Source: CADEED01 sp036677145 (GTDB lineage Bacteria > Pseudomonadota > Gammaproteobacteria > Steroidobacterales > Steroidobacteraceae). From it: 64,000 bases of DNA. Of this stretch, positions 46,051 to 55,577 are shown piece by piece. The notes below the pieces were generated by a model that was not told the origin of the DNA, made no database searches, and worked only from the letters and a program-made list of their open reading frames with translations. The position numbers and the translations under genes were made by a program. The first letter of the stretch is position 1; each line of letters starts with the position of its first letter. Location of the stretch: contig JAKFFF010000053.1 of NCBI GenBank assembly GCA_036677145.1, positions 1 to 64,000 on the forward strand, in the 5' to 3' direction.

Positions 46051-47661
46051 CTATCTACTGGATTCTCCGGAGGCCCGCGCCTCGCCACGGGCGTAACCGG
46101 GTAGTGAGCCTGCTGGAAAGTAGGCCAGCAACGCGAGGCCCGCGAATGCGAAGAAGGAAAGTTTGAGCGCGAGCAAACGCGCGTCCGAATTGATGCGCGC
46201 CGCCTCTTCGATTTGTTCGGCCGTCACGTTCGTGCGCGCGAGAAAGTCGCGCAATTGATCGTTGCTGACGAACGCCGGGCTGCTCAAGCTGACTTCCGAA
46301 CGCAGTTCGTTCGGAATGCGCGGGTTGTGCACGAGATCCTTGTGGATGGTCACCGCGAGCAGTCCGATGACCGAGGCTCCGGCGAGCGCCGTGCCGACGG
46401 CCGACGCGAGATTGTTGACCGCGCCGCGCGCCGAGCCGACGTCGCCGGCGAGTCTCTTGGGCGAGGCCGAGACGATCACGTTGAAGAGCAGGGTGACGAG
46501 CGCGCCTTCGCCGAGGCCGGCGATCGCCATGCTGATCATGACCATCGCGTTGCTCCAGTCGTTGCGGATGACCGTGCCCAGCAGGGCCAGCCCGATGGCC
46601 ACGAGCAGGAACGAGTAGCGCGCGATGCGGCTCGGACTCACGCGTCCATACAACCTCACGACGAGCACCGCGGCGATGAAACTCGCCGCCGAAAACGGGA
46701 TGACGGCCACCGCGGTCGCGAAGCTCGTACCGCCTTGCACGACCTGTATGTAGAGCGGGATCAGGAAGGTGATCGCGGAAGCGAGCGCGCTGATGATGAA
46801 GATCGAGAAGAGGGCGGAACGCTCCGTTGGCGTATCGACGACTTCCAGCGAGAGCAGCGACATCTTTCCGGCGGCGGTGCGCCGCCGCGACCATGAGATG
46901 AATGCCTGGCCGAGAAAGATGCCGCACAGGATCATCAACGGCGCCGGCGACATGTCCACGATGCTGAACGGCGCATCGGGACCGGCCAGCAGCACGCCCC
47001 AACTGATCAGGTTGTTGCTGCCGATGCTGATCAGGATGATGGCCAGCGCCGCGAGCACGACGCCGACACGATCGATGATCACGCCGGCACGCAAGGTTTC
47101 TTCGGCGCTCAGTTTTCCGCCTAACTTCCAGATTCCGATGGCGAGAGCCACGAGCAGTCCGAACATCACTCGCCAGCCGACGAAGGTCGCGAGCGTGCCC
47201 GCGATCAGGAACGCGAGAATCGTCCCCATGGCCGGCGCCGCGCCGAGCAGGCCCAGCGCCTGCTCCTGTTGCCGTGCCTTGTAGTTGTCCGACACCAGCA
47301 CGACCAGCGTCGGGACCAGTGCGGCGGCGGCGAGGCCCGCGACTATCTGGCCCAGGATCATGATCAACACGTTGAAGCTGACCGCCATGATCGCCATGCC
47401 CGCGCCGAAGCCGAGCACCGCCAGGCGGAATACGTACCGCGATCCGAATTTCTGCACGATTCTCGCGCCGAGCAGGATGAATCCCGCGACCACGAGCGCA
47501 TAAGTGACGATCGCGGTGCCTACGCTCGTGGCCGACGTATTGAGCGTTGACGCAATGCCCTCGATCGAGACCTGCAGCGTGGAAATGTTGAAGATCATCA
47601 GGATCTGGCCGGCCATGATGATCACGATCGGCAACCACGACGCTCTGGCTTCGGTTTCCAT
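46051..47661 (-). CDS. MFS multidrug-type exporter (DHA2-like, about 14 helices)
   Basis: 536 aa from the ATG at 47661, which has a perfect AGGAGG eight or nine bases upstream. Up to 14 hydrophobic helices; the loop between helices 2 and 3 carries the conserved GARIVQKFGSRYVFR, and the helix 5 antiporter-type motif is LLGAAPAMGTILAFLIAGTLATFVGWR. The size and helix count fit the QacA/EmrB-like DHA2 group of drug:H+ antiporters. A soluble segment near the C-terminus (LRSEVSLSSPAFVSNDQLRDFLARTNV) precedes the last helix. The stop codon TAG is part of a GTAGATAG octamer. Confidence 0.88.
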   Translation of the reverse strand: METEARASWLPIVIIMAGQILMIFNISTLQVSIEGIASTLNTSATSVGTAIVTYALVVAGFILLGARIVQKFGSRYVFRLAVLGFGAGMAIMAVSFNVLIMILGQIVAGLAAAALVPTLVVLVSDNYKARQQEQALGLLGAAPAMGTILAFLIAGTLATFVGWRVMFGLLVALAIGIWKLGGKLSAEETLRAGVIIDRVGVVLAALAIILISIGSNNLISWGVLLAGPDAPFSIVDMSPAPLMILCGIFLGQAFISWSRRRTAAGKMSLLSLEVVDTPTERSALFSIFIISALASAITFLIPLYIQVVQGGTSFATAVAVIPFSAASFIAAVLVVRLYGRVSPSRIARYSFLLVAIGLALLGTVIRNDWSNAMVMISMAIAGLGEGALVTLLFNVIVSASPKRLAGDVGSARGAVNNLASAVGTALAGASVIGLLAVTIHKDLVHNPRIPNELRSEVSLSSPAFVSNDQLRDFLARTNVTAEQIEEAARINSDARLLALKLSFFAFAGLALLAYFPAGSLPGYARGEARASGESSR

Positions 47662-47801
47662 GGCGTTGCGCCTCCTGGGCCGCCGAGCATGCCCCCTCGG
47701 ACCTATCCACGTTGTCGGGCCAAGGCCCAATAGACGCGGTAGTGACGGACCGCACAGGTCCCAACCTCCGAGCGGGTTAAATTGCGGCAGGGAGGACCGC
47801 C

Positions 47802-48716
47802 ATGATCGTCAAAATCGCCGCCTGCCTGTACATCCTTCAGGCCGCGCTGTGCCTCGCGTCGCTCACGCTGCTTCCGTTCGGATTCAGTGCGTCGATGGAG
47901 AATCTGGTCACGCTGCTGCTGAGCGGTCTGCTGGTTGCGATCGGCGTCGGTCTCCTGAAACGTACGCACTGGGCGCGCTGGCTCGCGCTGGGCAACAGTC
48001 TGATCGGCTGGACGCTGGGCACGCTGTTGCTCGTCGTCATGATTGGCGGCGCGATTTTCCTCAGCGAGATGCTCGGCGCGATGGCGGGCGGAGGACTCGG
48101 CACGGTCTTCGGTGTCCTCATTCTGGTTGTCGCGGCGGTCTTCATCGCCAGTATCGTCATCAGTTTCAAACTGTACTTCTATCTACGCAGCGAAGCGGGG
48201 GCCCAGGAGTTCGGCGTCGAGCCCGAGTCCTTCGGATCGGTCATGGGCTCGGTCGGAGTCTGGTTCGCGATCGCTGTCGTGCAGGGAATGTTCACGGGTG
48301 GCAGCGCCGGCTCCTATTTTCCCACCGCGGGCAGCGACGAGGATTTCGCAGAGACCACGGCGGAATTTCAGGAATTCGATCAAGACGCTGATGTGGCGCG
48401 ACAACTCGAGGCTCAGGAAAGCGATGGAGCCGAGGCCGGGGCCGAAGGCGAAATCACGGAGCAGGAGGGCGTCGAAGTAGCGGCGGATACGCAGTCGGAG
48501 GAATCCACGGCGACCGCTCCGCAAGAAACCCACGCCGAGGAAGAAGCGGAACTACCGGTCCAGCAAGCCGCGGCTCCGGTCAGTGGCAGCGAGTCCCTTT
48601 CAGCGGAAACTTCGAGAAACCAGATCCTGAAATGCCGCGATGCGTCGGGCGCCATGCAGTACACGCAGGGTTACTGCCCGCCCGGAACGACGCGCGTCGA
48701 GATGCCGTCGAACTGA
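47802..48716 (+). CDS. Four-helix membrane protein with acidic linker and DUF4124-like tail
   Basis: 304 aa. Four hydrophobic helices (residues about 5-27, 33-52, 66-90, 98-125) are followed by a fifth hydrophobic stretch (VWFAIAVVQGMF), a long Glu/Asp-rich low-complexity linker (about residues 180-270) and a C-terminal segment KCRDASGAMQYTQGYCPPGTT, the two-Cys DUF4124-like pattern seen in exported proteins of Gammaproteobacteria. Function unknown. The tail is probably periplasmic, with the two Cys oxidised. It is divergent from the MFS exporter. Confidence 0.65.
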   Translation: MIVKIAACLYILQAALCLASLTLLPFGFSASMENLVTLLLSGLLVAIGVGLLKRTHWARWLALGNSLIGWTLGTLLLVVMIGGAIFLSEMLGAMAGGGLGTVFGVLILVVAAVFIASIVISFKLYFYLRSEAGAQEFGVEPESFGSVMGSVGVWFAIAVVQGMFTGGSAGSYFPTAGSDEDFAETTAEFQEFDQDADVARQLEAQESDGAEAGAEGEITEQEGVEVAADTQSEESTATAPQETHAEEEAELPVQQAAAPVSGSESLSAETSRNQILKCRDASGAMQYTQGYCPPGTTRVEMPSN

Positions 48717-48725
48717 CACGCCGGG

Positions 48726-50960
48726 TCAACGCGTCTCGAACACCAGCACTTCGTGATCCGCGATCCGCGGAATCTCCACTTCATGCCAGCCGGCGCTCCA
48801 GCGTTGCGTGAGCGGCTGCTCGTTCACGAGAGCACGCGCGCGCGGGGCTTTCTTCAAATGGGACAGGTTCACGCGCAGGTGTACCGGCCCCGTGGGCACC
48901 AGTTCCTGCACGGGCGTGCGCCAGGTATTCGGATTGTTGAGGTTCACGAGGTGCAGGACGATGGCACCACCGCGGGCGCGGAACAGCCGGCAGTCGATCA
49001 GGCCCGGAGCCGTCACTTCGAGTGGCAGATCCCCGCGCAGGCACCAGCGCGCGAGCGACGCCAGCAGATCGCCATGATCGGGAAGCTGGTCGTGGGCGAA
49101 ACGCCGGTCGATGTCCGCCGGTAGATAGGCAACGCGCGCGCCGGCCGGCTGCTCGGAGCAGATCAGGCCCGGGATGTGCGTCTCGGGGGTCCGCATCCAG
49201 ACGTCTTCGGGTGGCGAAAGCGGCAGCGCGGGAACGAAGGTGAGGGCGGGCGCGCCCGGCAGGGTCAAGGTCAATTCTTCCAGCGTGCCGCCGAATGCCA
49301 GCAGGTCCGTGTCGGCGAAACCGCGCAGCGTTTCGTGGCGCTGATCCACCGCGCGCGGCAATCTCAGGTAAGTCTGCGACCACGCATGGGCCTGCGCGGT
49401 GCGCCGCGCGGGATCGCGCCACGCATGTCCCGCGGGCACGCTCGCGCCGAGCAGGTCGCCGAGCGCGAGATCCTTGCGCACGCGTCCGGCTTCATCACAC
49501 AGCGAACTCATGCCCGTGACCAGCAAACTGCCGCCGGCGGCGACGAAGCGGCGGATGCCCGCGACCTGCGCATCGGACAACGCGGCCAGGTTCGGCAGGA
49601 TCAGTAGTTTGATCCCGAGCTCCTTCGTCACCCGTTCGATGTCGTCGGCGTGTACGGGAACGGCGGGTATGCGCGCGCGCACCAGCGCCTGCGCGCAGCC
49701 GTTCCACGGATCGTCGACCAGCGCGCCGCCATCGTCGCGGCCGAAAAAATCCATGTTCCGCTGCGACCACACGAGCCCCACATTGGCGACCGGCCGGCGA
49801 TCGACCAGATAATGTTCGTGCTTCTCGTGCCAGCGCCACAACGGCTCGGCGGTCGCGAACATGCGGCGGTCTTCCTGCACGGCGCCGAGGTGATGCCACC
49901 AGGGCTGCACGCCGCCCGCGAATCCGGACACCACCCACAGGCGCGCCTCCGCCACGGGCTTGGTGGCGAGCCGGAAGTTGTGCTCGCCCAGGTGGTACAT
50001 CGCCATGCTTTCGGGGATGAGCTTGTCCCAGCCGCCGACACTGTGCAGCCGCAATCCCGTCTCGGCATTGTGCGCGAAGCCTTCGTCGTCGAAGCGGCGC
50101 TGGTGGTCGAGCATGATGAGTTCGGTGCGCCGGAAGACTTCGCGATCGTCGCGGAACACGCGCGCCTGGTAATTCAAACTACCCGACATCATGCCGATCC
50201 ACAGGCAGTTGGCGCCGCCGGCGGCGCGGGTGATGCGGTTGAACTCGTCCCAGATCTCGAGGCGCCGCGCGTAGTTCCACAGGATCCATTCGCGGTAGAG
50301 AGGATCGTCCCAGTTCACGGCACGCGGCAGCGCGGCGCCCGTCCGTGCGCGGAATGATTTCTCGCAATTGGCGCAGAAGCAGGGCTGATGCCGCTGCGGG
50401 CCGTTCCAGTTGTTGTCGGTGACGCCGTCGGGACGGTAGCCGCTCACGATCTCGCGCAGGATGGCCGGCAGGTACTCGCGGTAGTAAGGCCCGTTGACGC
50501 AGGCGACGTACAGGTTCGTGACCACGTAAGGCTTGCCGTTCGCGTCGTGCGCGAACCAGTCCGGATGCGCGCGATGGAACTCTTCATGCGCGCGGTTCGA
50601 GTCCATGCGCGCGAATACGGCGAGCCCATCCTCGCGCGCGGCGCGCGTGAGCTCACCGAGCAGATCGCGCTCGCCGAGCTCGCGTGCGCGGCGATGAAAC
50701 GGCACCTTCGTCGGGTAGTAAGCCACGATGCCGCCAGCATTGAGCACGACGCCCTGCACGCGCGTGCGCTTCCAGTGCGCGCGCCAGAAATCGACGTCGA
50801 TGCGCGCCGGGTCGATCTCGGTGAGATTGGTCTGGCCCCAGCGCAGCGTGCGCTCGTGCCACGGGCGCGCCTCCGGCGCGGCCGCCCCAGTGGCCGGCAG
50901 CGCCGCCGCGACCAGGCCCGCGCCGCCCGCCTTGAGGAGGTCGCGGCGCGAAACGCTCAG
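48726..50960 (-). CDS. Tat-exported putative glycoside hydrolase (GHL6-like), apparent CTG start
   Basis: 744 aa. The signal is twin-arginine (VSRRDLLKAGGAGLVAAALP). No ATG, GTG or TTG lies close before it in frame; the CTG at 50960-50958 overlaps the TGA of the preceding gene (CTGA) exactly where an ATGA would normally be. The body resembles 'hypothetical glycosyl hydrolase 6'/beta-galactosidase-trimerisation proteins: GVTDNNWNGPQRHQPCFCANCEKSFRARTG with a CxCxxC, WNYARRLEIWDEFN, then a class-I-glutamine-amidotransferase-like domain (LGIKLLILPNLAALSDAQVAGIRRFVAAGGSLLVTG) and a C-terminal beta domain. The substrate is unknown; the glycosidase role is by similarity of layout. Confidence 0.7.
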   Translation of the reverse strand: MSVSRRDLLKAGGAGLVAAALPATGAAAPEARPWHERTLRWGQTNLTEIDPARIDVDFWRAHWKRTRVQGVVLNAGGIVAYYPTKVPFHRRARELGERDLLGELTRAAREDGLAVFARMDSNRAHEEFHRAHPDWFAHDANGKPYVVTNLYVACVNGPYYREYLPAILREIVSGYRPDGVTDNNWNGPQRHQPCFCANCEKSFRARTGAALPRAVNWDDPLYREWILWNYARRLEIWDEFNRITRAAGGANCLWIGMMSGSLNYQARVFRDDREVFRRTELIMLDHQRRFDDEGFAHNAETGLRLHSVGGWDKLIPESMAMYHLGEHNFRLATKPVAEARLWVVSGFAGGVQPWWHHLGAVQEDRRMFATAEPLWRWHEKHEHYLVDRRPVANVGLVWSQRNMDFFGRDDGGALVDDPWNGCAQALVRARIPAVPVHADDIERVTKELGIKLLILPNLAALSDAQVAGIRRFVAAGGSLLVTGMSSLCDEAGRVRKDLALGDLLGASVPAGHAWRDPARRTAQAHAWSQTYLRLPRAVDQRHETLRGFADTDLLAFGGTLEELTLTLPGAPALTFVPALPLSPPEDVWMRTPETHIPGLICSEQPAGARVAYLPADIDRRFAHDQLPDHGDLLASLARWCLRGDLPLEVTAPGLIDCRLFRARGGAIVLHLVNLNNPNTWRTPVQELVPTGPVHLRVNLSHLKKAPRARALVNEQPLTQRWSAGWHEVEIPRIADHEVLVFETR

Positions 50961-53215
50961 ACCGAGAACCCTTCCTTCGTCAGCGGCAACGTGCGCACGC
51001 GGTGTCCGATCGCCGCGTAGATCGCGTTGCAGATCGCGGGTGCGACCGGCGGCAACGCCGGCTCGCCCACGCCGGTCGGCGGGTTGTCGCTCTGGATGAA
51101 GTGCACCTCGACCTTCGGCTGGTTCGCGATGCGCAGGATCGGGTACTGGTGGAAGTTCGACTGCTCCACGCGGCCGTTTTCCATCGTGATCTCCAGGCCC
51201 ATCATCGTGCTGAAGCCGTCGGTGACGCCGCCCTCGCACTGGTTGTTCGAGCCGCTCATGTTCACGATCGGACCGATGTCGCCCACGACCACCATGCGAT
51301 GCACGCGCAGCTTCTTGTTTGCGTCGACGCTCACCTCGGCGACTTCGGCGAAGTGGCCGGCGTGGCTGAAATGAAACGCGAGTCCCAGGCCGTGACCTTC
51401 GGGCAGTTTGCGTCCCCAACCAGCCTTCTCGCAGGCGAGCTTGATGACGTCGGCCGCGCGGCCGGTGTTGAGTCCGCCTTCGAGCAGCCGCGGCTCGCCC
51501 ATCACTTCGAGCAGGAAGTCGCGATGGTCGCGGCCCGCGGCCGCTGAAAGTTCATGCAGGAAGCTCTGGATGACCCAGGCGACCGAACAGGAACGCGGCG
51601 CGCGCCACGGCCCGCAGGGCGTCTTCAGCGGCAGCATCGTCTGCGTGAGCTGGTAGTTAGTCAGGTTCTGCGCCGGGAACTCCTGCTCGGGCAGGTTGCC
51701 GCCGCTCACCGGGTTGGTGCCGTCGGTGGTGAACGTGATGAAGTGATTGCGCCAGGCGACCAGCTTGCCGGCCGCATCGAGCCCACCCGCGAGCGCATGG
51801 AAACCGCCCGGGCGGAAGAAGTCCTGGGTCATGTCCTGCTCGCGCGTCCAGACCAGCTTCACGGGGCCAGCAAAACGCTGCGCGATCGCGCCAGCTTCGC
51901 AGACGTAATCGTTCATGAGCCGCCGGCCGAATCCGCCGCCGACGCGTGTCTGGTTGATCTTGACCTTCTCCACGGGCACGCCGAGCGCGCCTGCGACCGT
52001 CGTCAAGGCGCGGTCGGCCGTTTGCGTGGGCGCCCAGAACTCGATGATGCCGTCGTGGCTCCACGCGGTGCAGTTCTGCGGCTCGAGCGGCGCATGCGAG
52101 ACGAATTGATAGGTGTAGTACGACTCGACGGTTTTCGCCGCGGCCTTCAGCGCCTCGGGGGTCGCGCCTTTCGCGACGGTGGTCGTTGCGCCAACCGGTT
52201 GTTTGCCGAGTTCGCCGGCGCGTTTCACGAGCTCGCTCCAGCTGTCCTTCGAAGCGGCGGATTCGTCCCAGTCGACGCGCAGTTTCTTGCGCGCCTCGAA
52301 CGCGGCCCAGGTGGTGTCCGCGACGATCGCGACACCCGGCATTACTTCGGTGGTCTTGCCATTACCCTCGATGACGAACGCATCGCGCACGCCGGGAAGC
52401 TTCTTGATCTCATCGAGATTCGCCGCGCGCACCTTTCCGCCCACGGCGGGACACTTCTCGTACACCGCGAACTTCATGCCCGGCAGCGTCTGGTCGATGC
52501 CGAACAGCGGCTTGCCGGTGACGACCTTGCGATTCTCGACGCCGGTGTACCACTTGCCTAACAAGCGATACTCGCCGCGTTCCTTCAGTTTCACCGTCGC
52601 AGCGTCTGGAACCGGCAGCGTCGCGGCCTTCGCGGCCAGCGCCCCGTAGCCGAGCTTGCGATTGCCGTGCAGCACCGCGCTGTCGCGCGTGGTGCATTCC
52701 GCGGCGGGTACGTTCCAGGTGGCCGCGGCCGCGGACACGAGCATCGAACGCGCCACGGCGCCGGCCTTGCGCAGCTGATCCCAGCTCGACGGGATCGAAC
52801 GCGAGCCGCCCGCGCTCTGGTTGCCGAACACCGCCGGATTCACCGCGGCCTGTTCGACGACGACGTCCGACCATTTCGCATCGAGCTCTTCGGCGATGAT
52901 CAACGGGAACGCGGTCTTTATGCCCTGGCCGATCTCGGGGCCCTTGTTGTAGATGAGGATCGTGCCGTCACGGCCGATCTTGATGAACGCATTCGGCACG
53001 AAATCTTTTGCGCTGGCAGCCGCGGCGCCTTCGGCCGGTGTGCCCGTGCAGAACGCGAGCACCAACCCGCCACCGGCGAGGCCGGTGAGCTTGAGAAAGC
53101 CGCGGCGGTCGACCGTCATGCGCGCCGCGGGCGCGGTGCTTTCACCTTCCATCTCGCGAATGATCTCGCGCAGATATTCGTCGGCGGAGACCGGATCCCG
53201 GGTGCGCGCGTTCAT
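50957..53215 (-). CDS. Molybdopterin-binding large subunit (IorB-like), second copy
   Basis: 752 aa with a Tat signal further in than usual (DRRGFLKLTGLAGGGLVLAFC, about residues 36-56) after a 35-residue acidic leader. Family landmarks: PEIGQGIKTAFPLIIAEEL, TRVGGGFGRRLMNDYV, the PCGPWRAPRSCSVAWVIQSF segment, and a C-terminal GEPALPPVAPAICNAIYAA run with Glu as candidate base. Same two-subunit family as 9577-12284. ATG overlaps the stop of the (2Fe-2S) subunit gene (ATGA). It acts on an unknown N-heterocycle or aldehyde. It could be a read-through part of the guanidine operon, 83 bp upstream. Confidence 0.92.
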   Translation of the reverse strand: MNARTRDPVSADEYLREIIREMEGESTAPAARMTVDRRGFLKLTGLAGGGLVLAFCTGTPAEGAAAASAKDFVPNAFIKIGRDGTILIYNKGPEIGQGIKTAFPLIIAEELDAKWSDVVVEQAAVNPAVFGNQSAGGSRSIPSSWDQLRKAGAVARSMLVSAAAATWNVPAAECTTRDSAVLHGNRKLGYGALAAKAATLPVPDAATVKLKERGEYRLLGKWYTGVENRKVVTGKPLFGIDQTLPGMKFAVYEKCPAVGGKVRAANLDEIKKLPGVRDAFVIEGNGKTTEVMPGVAIVADTTWAAFEARKKLRVDWDESAASKDSWSELVKRAGELGKQPVGATTTVAKGATPEALKAAAKTVESYYTYQFVSHAPLEPQNCTAWSHDGIIEFWAPTQTADRALTTVAGALGVPVEKVKINQTRVGGGFGRRLMNDYVCEAGAIAQRFAGPVKLVWTREQDMTQDFFRPGGFHALAGGLDAAGKLVAWRNHFITFTTDGTNPVSGGNLPEQEFPAQNLTNYQLTQTMLPLKTPCGPWRAPRSCSVAWVIQSFLHELSAAAGRDHRDFLLEVMGEPRLLEGGLNTGRAADVIKLACEKAGWGRKLPEGHGLGLAFHFSHAGHFAEVAEVSVDANKKLRVHRMVVVGDIGPIVNMSGSNNQCEGGVTDGFSTMMGLEITMENGRVEQSNFHQYPILRIANQPKVEVHFIQSDNPPTGVGEPALPPVAPAICNAIYAAIGHRVRTLPLTKEGFSV

Positions 53216-53694
53216 GCCGATTTCCCTTTCGCGAGTTTGTCAGCCGCGGTGTGCACCGCCGCGCGAATGCGTTGGTAGGTCCCGCAGCGGCAGATGTTGC
53301 CCGCCATGGCCGCGTCGATGTCGGCATCGCTCGGCTGCGGTGTCTTCGCGAGCAGCGCCGCCGCCGACATGAGCTGGCCCGCCTGGCAATAGCCGCACTG
53401 CGGCACGTCGTGTTCGATCCAGGCTTCCTGCAGCGGGTGAAGCTTCGACTCGGAAGGCGCGAGTCCTTCGATGGTGGTGATGGCCTGGCCGACGACGGTG
53501 CTCACCGGTGTGGAGCAGGCGCGGATCGGGTTGCCATCGGCGTGCACTGTGCATGCGCCACACAGCGCCATGCCGCAGCCGAATTTCGTGCCCGTCAATC
53601 CGAGCGAATCGCGCAGGACCCAGAGCAACGGCGTGTTCGGGTCGACGTCGGTGGAAACTTCCTTGCCGTTGATGCGCAGTTTCAAAGCGGCCAT
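53212..53694 (-). CDS. (2Fe-2S) subunit of molybdenum hydroxylase, second copy
   Basis: 160 aa with both iron-sulphur motifs: CGMALCGACTVH (ferredoxin domain) and CGYCQAG...ICRCGTY (helical domain). It is highly similar in layout to the protein at 9577-10035 and couples by ATGA to the large subunit. There is no signal peptide of its own; export would be by hitch-hiking on the Tat signal of the large subunit. Confidence 0.93.
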   Translation of the reverse strand: MAALKLRINGKEVSTDVDPNTPLLWVLRDSLGLTGTKFGCGMALCGACTVHADGNPIRACSTPVSTVVGQAITTIEGLAPSESKLHPLQEAWIEHDVPQCGYCQAGQLMSAAALLAKTPQPSDADIDAAMAGNICRCGTYQRIRAAVHTAADKLAKGKSA

Positions 53695-53777
53695 GCGACG
53701 TCCTCAAGATAAAGGGTGCGCCCGATCCTATCGGCGCATCGTGACCACGGCAATCTCAAACAGACTGTTGCGCGGGC

Positions 53778-55577
53778 TTATCGCGACGAAGCGAGGTATT
53801 GCCGCCATCCGCCGAGCGCGCTGATGTCCGCGGCGCCTTCGGTGCCGATCGGCTCGCACAGAAAACCGCAAACCGCGCTGCCGTCCTCGAGCTTCACCTT
53901 GCCGATACCGAGCGGTGCGGGTATCCCTGAGACGAACGAGCCGAAGGATTCCGTGGGCACGCGCCACACCTCGACATCGATCGCGAAGCCATTCTCTTTC
54001 ACCTGCACGAGGCCGGGCCGGAACGGCGGGCCGCCCGGGAGCGCATAAAAACGATACACCGGCGCCGTGCGTGTCACCGCGATACGCCACGCGCCGCGTT
54101 CGAGCAGTTGTTTGTTGAGCGGCAACCCGGACATGTGCGCGCCGCAGACCATGACATCGATGGTGTCCGTGTTGTCAGCGACCGGTTCGGCCGCCGGCAA
54201 TGGAAGTTTCGTCGCGCCCAGGGTCGTGACGCCGGCGCGTTGCAGGCGCGCGCCGAGCGCGAGCAGTTCGACGTCGTTCCACGCCGGCGCGATCAATGTG
54301 ACGCCAAACGGCAGACCCGCCGGGGTGAATCCCGCGGGCACGGCGACCGCGGCCAGGTCCATGAGATTCACGAAATTCGTGTAGCGCCCGAGTGTGCTGT
54401 TGAGCCGGATCGGATCCGCGGTTTCCTCGTCGATGCGGTAGTGAGTCCCGGCGGTGGGCAGCAGCAGCACATCGGCCTTCTCCCAGATCGGCTGCGCGCG
54501 GCGGATCAGTTCTTTCAGGCGATACGACGCGCGGAAGGCGTCGCGTGCGGTCGGGCTCGCGCCGCCCTCGATGATGCGCCGCGTGACCTCGAGCATCGCT
54601 TCGGGTTTCGATTCGAGCAGCGACTGGGTCGCGAGATAACGTTCCGCCACCCATGGGCCTTCGTACAACAGGCGCGCGGCATCGAGCAGCGGTTCGATGT
54701 CGACCTCGATCGCCTCGCCGCCGAGTGCGCGCAGGCGCTCGATGCTCGCGCCGAACAATTGCTCGTAGGCTGTGTTGCCGAAGAACTCGAGCGCGGATGC
54801 GGGCACCGCGAAGCGGAACGTCGCGCCGCGTGCCCAGCCAGGCCGCGTCGCGGACTGAGCACCGCGAGAGAACGCGTCGCCGCCGTCGAATTTCGCCGCG
54901 ACGGAACGCACGAGCGCGGCGTCTTCCGCGGTGAGCGTGAAGAGGGACATCACATCGAGGGAGCGGCACGCGGGCACCACGCCGCGCATGCTCAGCAGTC
55001 CCAACGTCGGTTTGTAGCCGACGAGATTGTTGAATGCCGCGGGCACGCGCCCGGATCCGGCGGTATCCGTGCCGAGCGAGAAGCTCGCGAGTCCCAGCGC
55101 AACGGCCACCGCCGAGCCGCTCGAAGATCCGCCGCTCAGGTAGTTGGGGTCGAACGCGTTGCGGCAGGCGCCGTACGGGGACCGGGTCCCGACCAGCCCG
55201 GTGGCGAACTGGTCGAGGTTGGTCTTGCCGAGCGGAATCGCGCCCGCATCGATCAGCGCCTGCACCACCGGAGACGACGCTTCAGGTAGATAGGAGAAAG
55301 CGGGGCACGCGGCAGTGGTCGGTACGCCGGCGAGATCGATGTTGTCCTTGATGGCGAAAGGAATGCCGTACAGCGGCAACGAACCCGGCGCGACCTGCGC
55401 GAGCGCGCGGGCGCGCGCCCGCAGCGCATCGTCGTCGATCGGGTGAATCCAGATGTTGTGCGATGTGAATTCGCGGCGCCGTTCGATCAACGACTCGACC
55501 AGCGCGAGCGGGGTGAGCGTCCCGGCGCGATAGGCGCGCGACAATGTGCCGATGCTGAGGTCGAGAGGAGTGTTCAT
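53778..55577 (-). CDS. atzF: Allophanate hydrolase
   Basis: 599 aa. Residues about 1-440 are an amidase-signature domain with the Lys-Ser-Ser triad visible: GIPFAIKDNID (Lys), SGGSSSGSAVAVALG (Ser) and GTDTAGSGRVPAAF (nucleophile Ser). The last 130 residues are the AtzF C-terminal domain (MVCGAHMSGLPLNKQLLERG, ALPGGPPFRPGLVQV). It turns allophanate into two NH3 and two CO2, the last step of both urea-amidolyase and guanidine-carboxylase routes. Its ATG overlaps the carboxylase stop (ATGA). Confidence 0.95.
   Translation of the reverse strand: MNTPLDLSIGTLSRAYRAGTLTPLALVESLIERRREFTSHNIWIHPIDDDALRARARALAQVAPGSLPLYGIPFAIKDNIDLAGVPTTAACPAFSYLPEASSPVVQALIDAGAIPLGKTNLDQFATGLVGTRSPYGACRNAFDPNYLSGGSSSGSAVAVALGLASFSLGTDTAGSGRVPAAFNNLVGYKPTLGLLSMRGVVPACRSLDVMSLFTLTAEDAALVRSVAAKFDGGDAFSRGAQSATRPGWARGATFRFAVPASALEFFGNTAYEQLFGASIERLRALGGEAIEVDIEPLLDAARLLYEGPWVAERYLATQSLLESKPEAMLEVTRRIIEGGASPTARDAFRASYRLKELIRRAQPIWEKADVLLLPTAGTHYRIDEETADPIRLNSTLGRYTNFVNLMDLAAVAVPAGFTPAGLPFGVTLIAPAWNDVELLALGARLQRAGVTTLGATKLPLPAAEPVADNTDTIDVMVCGAHMSGLPLNKQLLERGAWRIAVTRTAPVYRFYALPGGPPFRPGLVQVKENGFAIDVEVWRVPTESFGSFVSGIPAPLGIGKVKLEDGSAVCGFLCEPIGTEGAADISALGGWRQYLASSR

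Noticed and set aside
44337..46088. 583-codon version of the second lipase
   Set aside because: Signal peptide and ribosome-binding site fit the ATG at 45920; the extension runs through intergenic sequence into the end of the MFS gene.
46055..47764. 569-codon frame overlapping the MFS gene in another frame
   Set aside because: It is Arg/His-rich shadow sequence; the MFS frame has helices, motifs and a perfect AGGAGG start.
8032..52560. TTA leucine codons always followed by G (TTAG)
   Set aside because: Many are (8032, 16985, 25666, 47120, 52557), but TTA-C cases at about 7484 and 18736 show it is not a rule; likely a by-product of the GTAG/GTTAG word enrichment.
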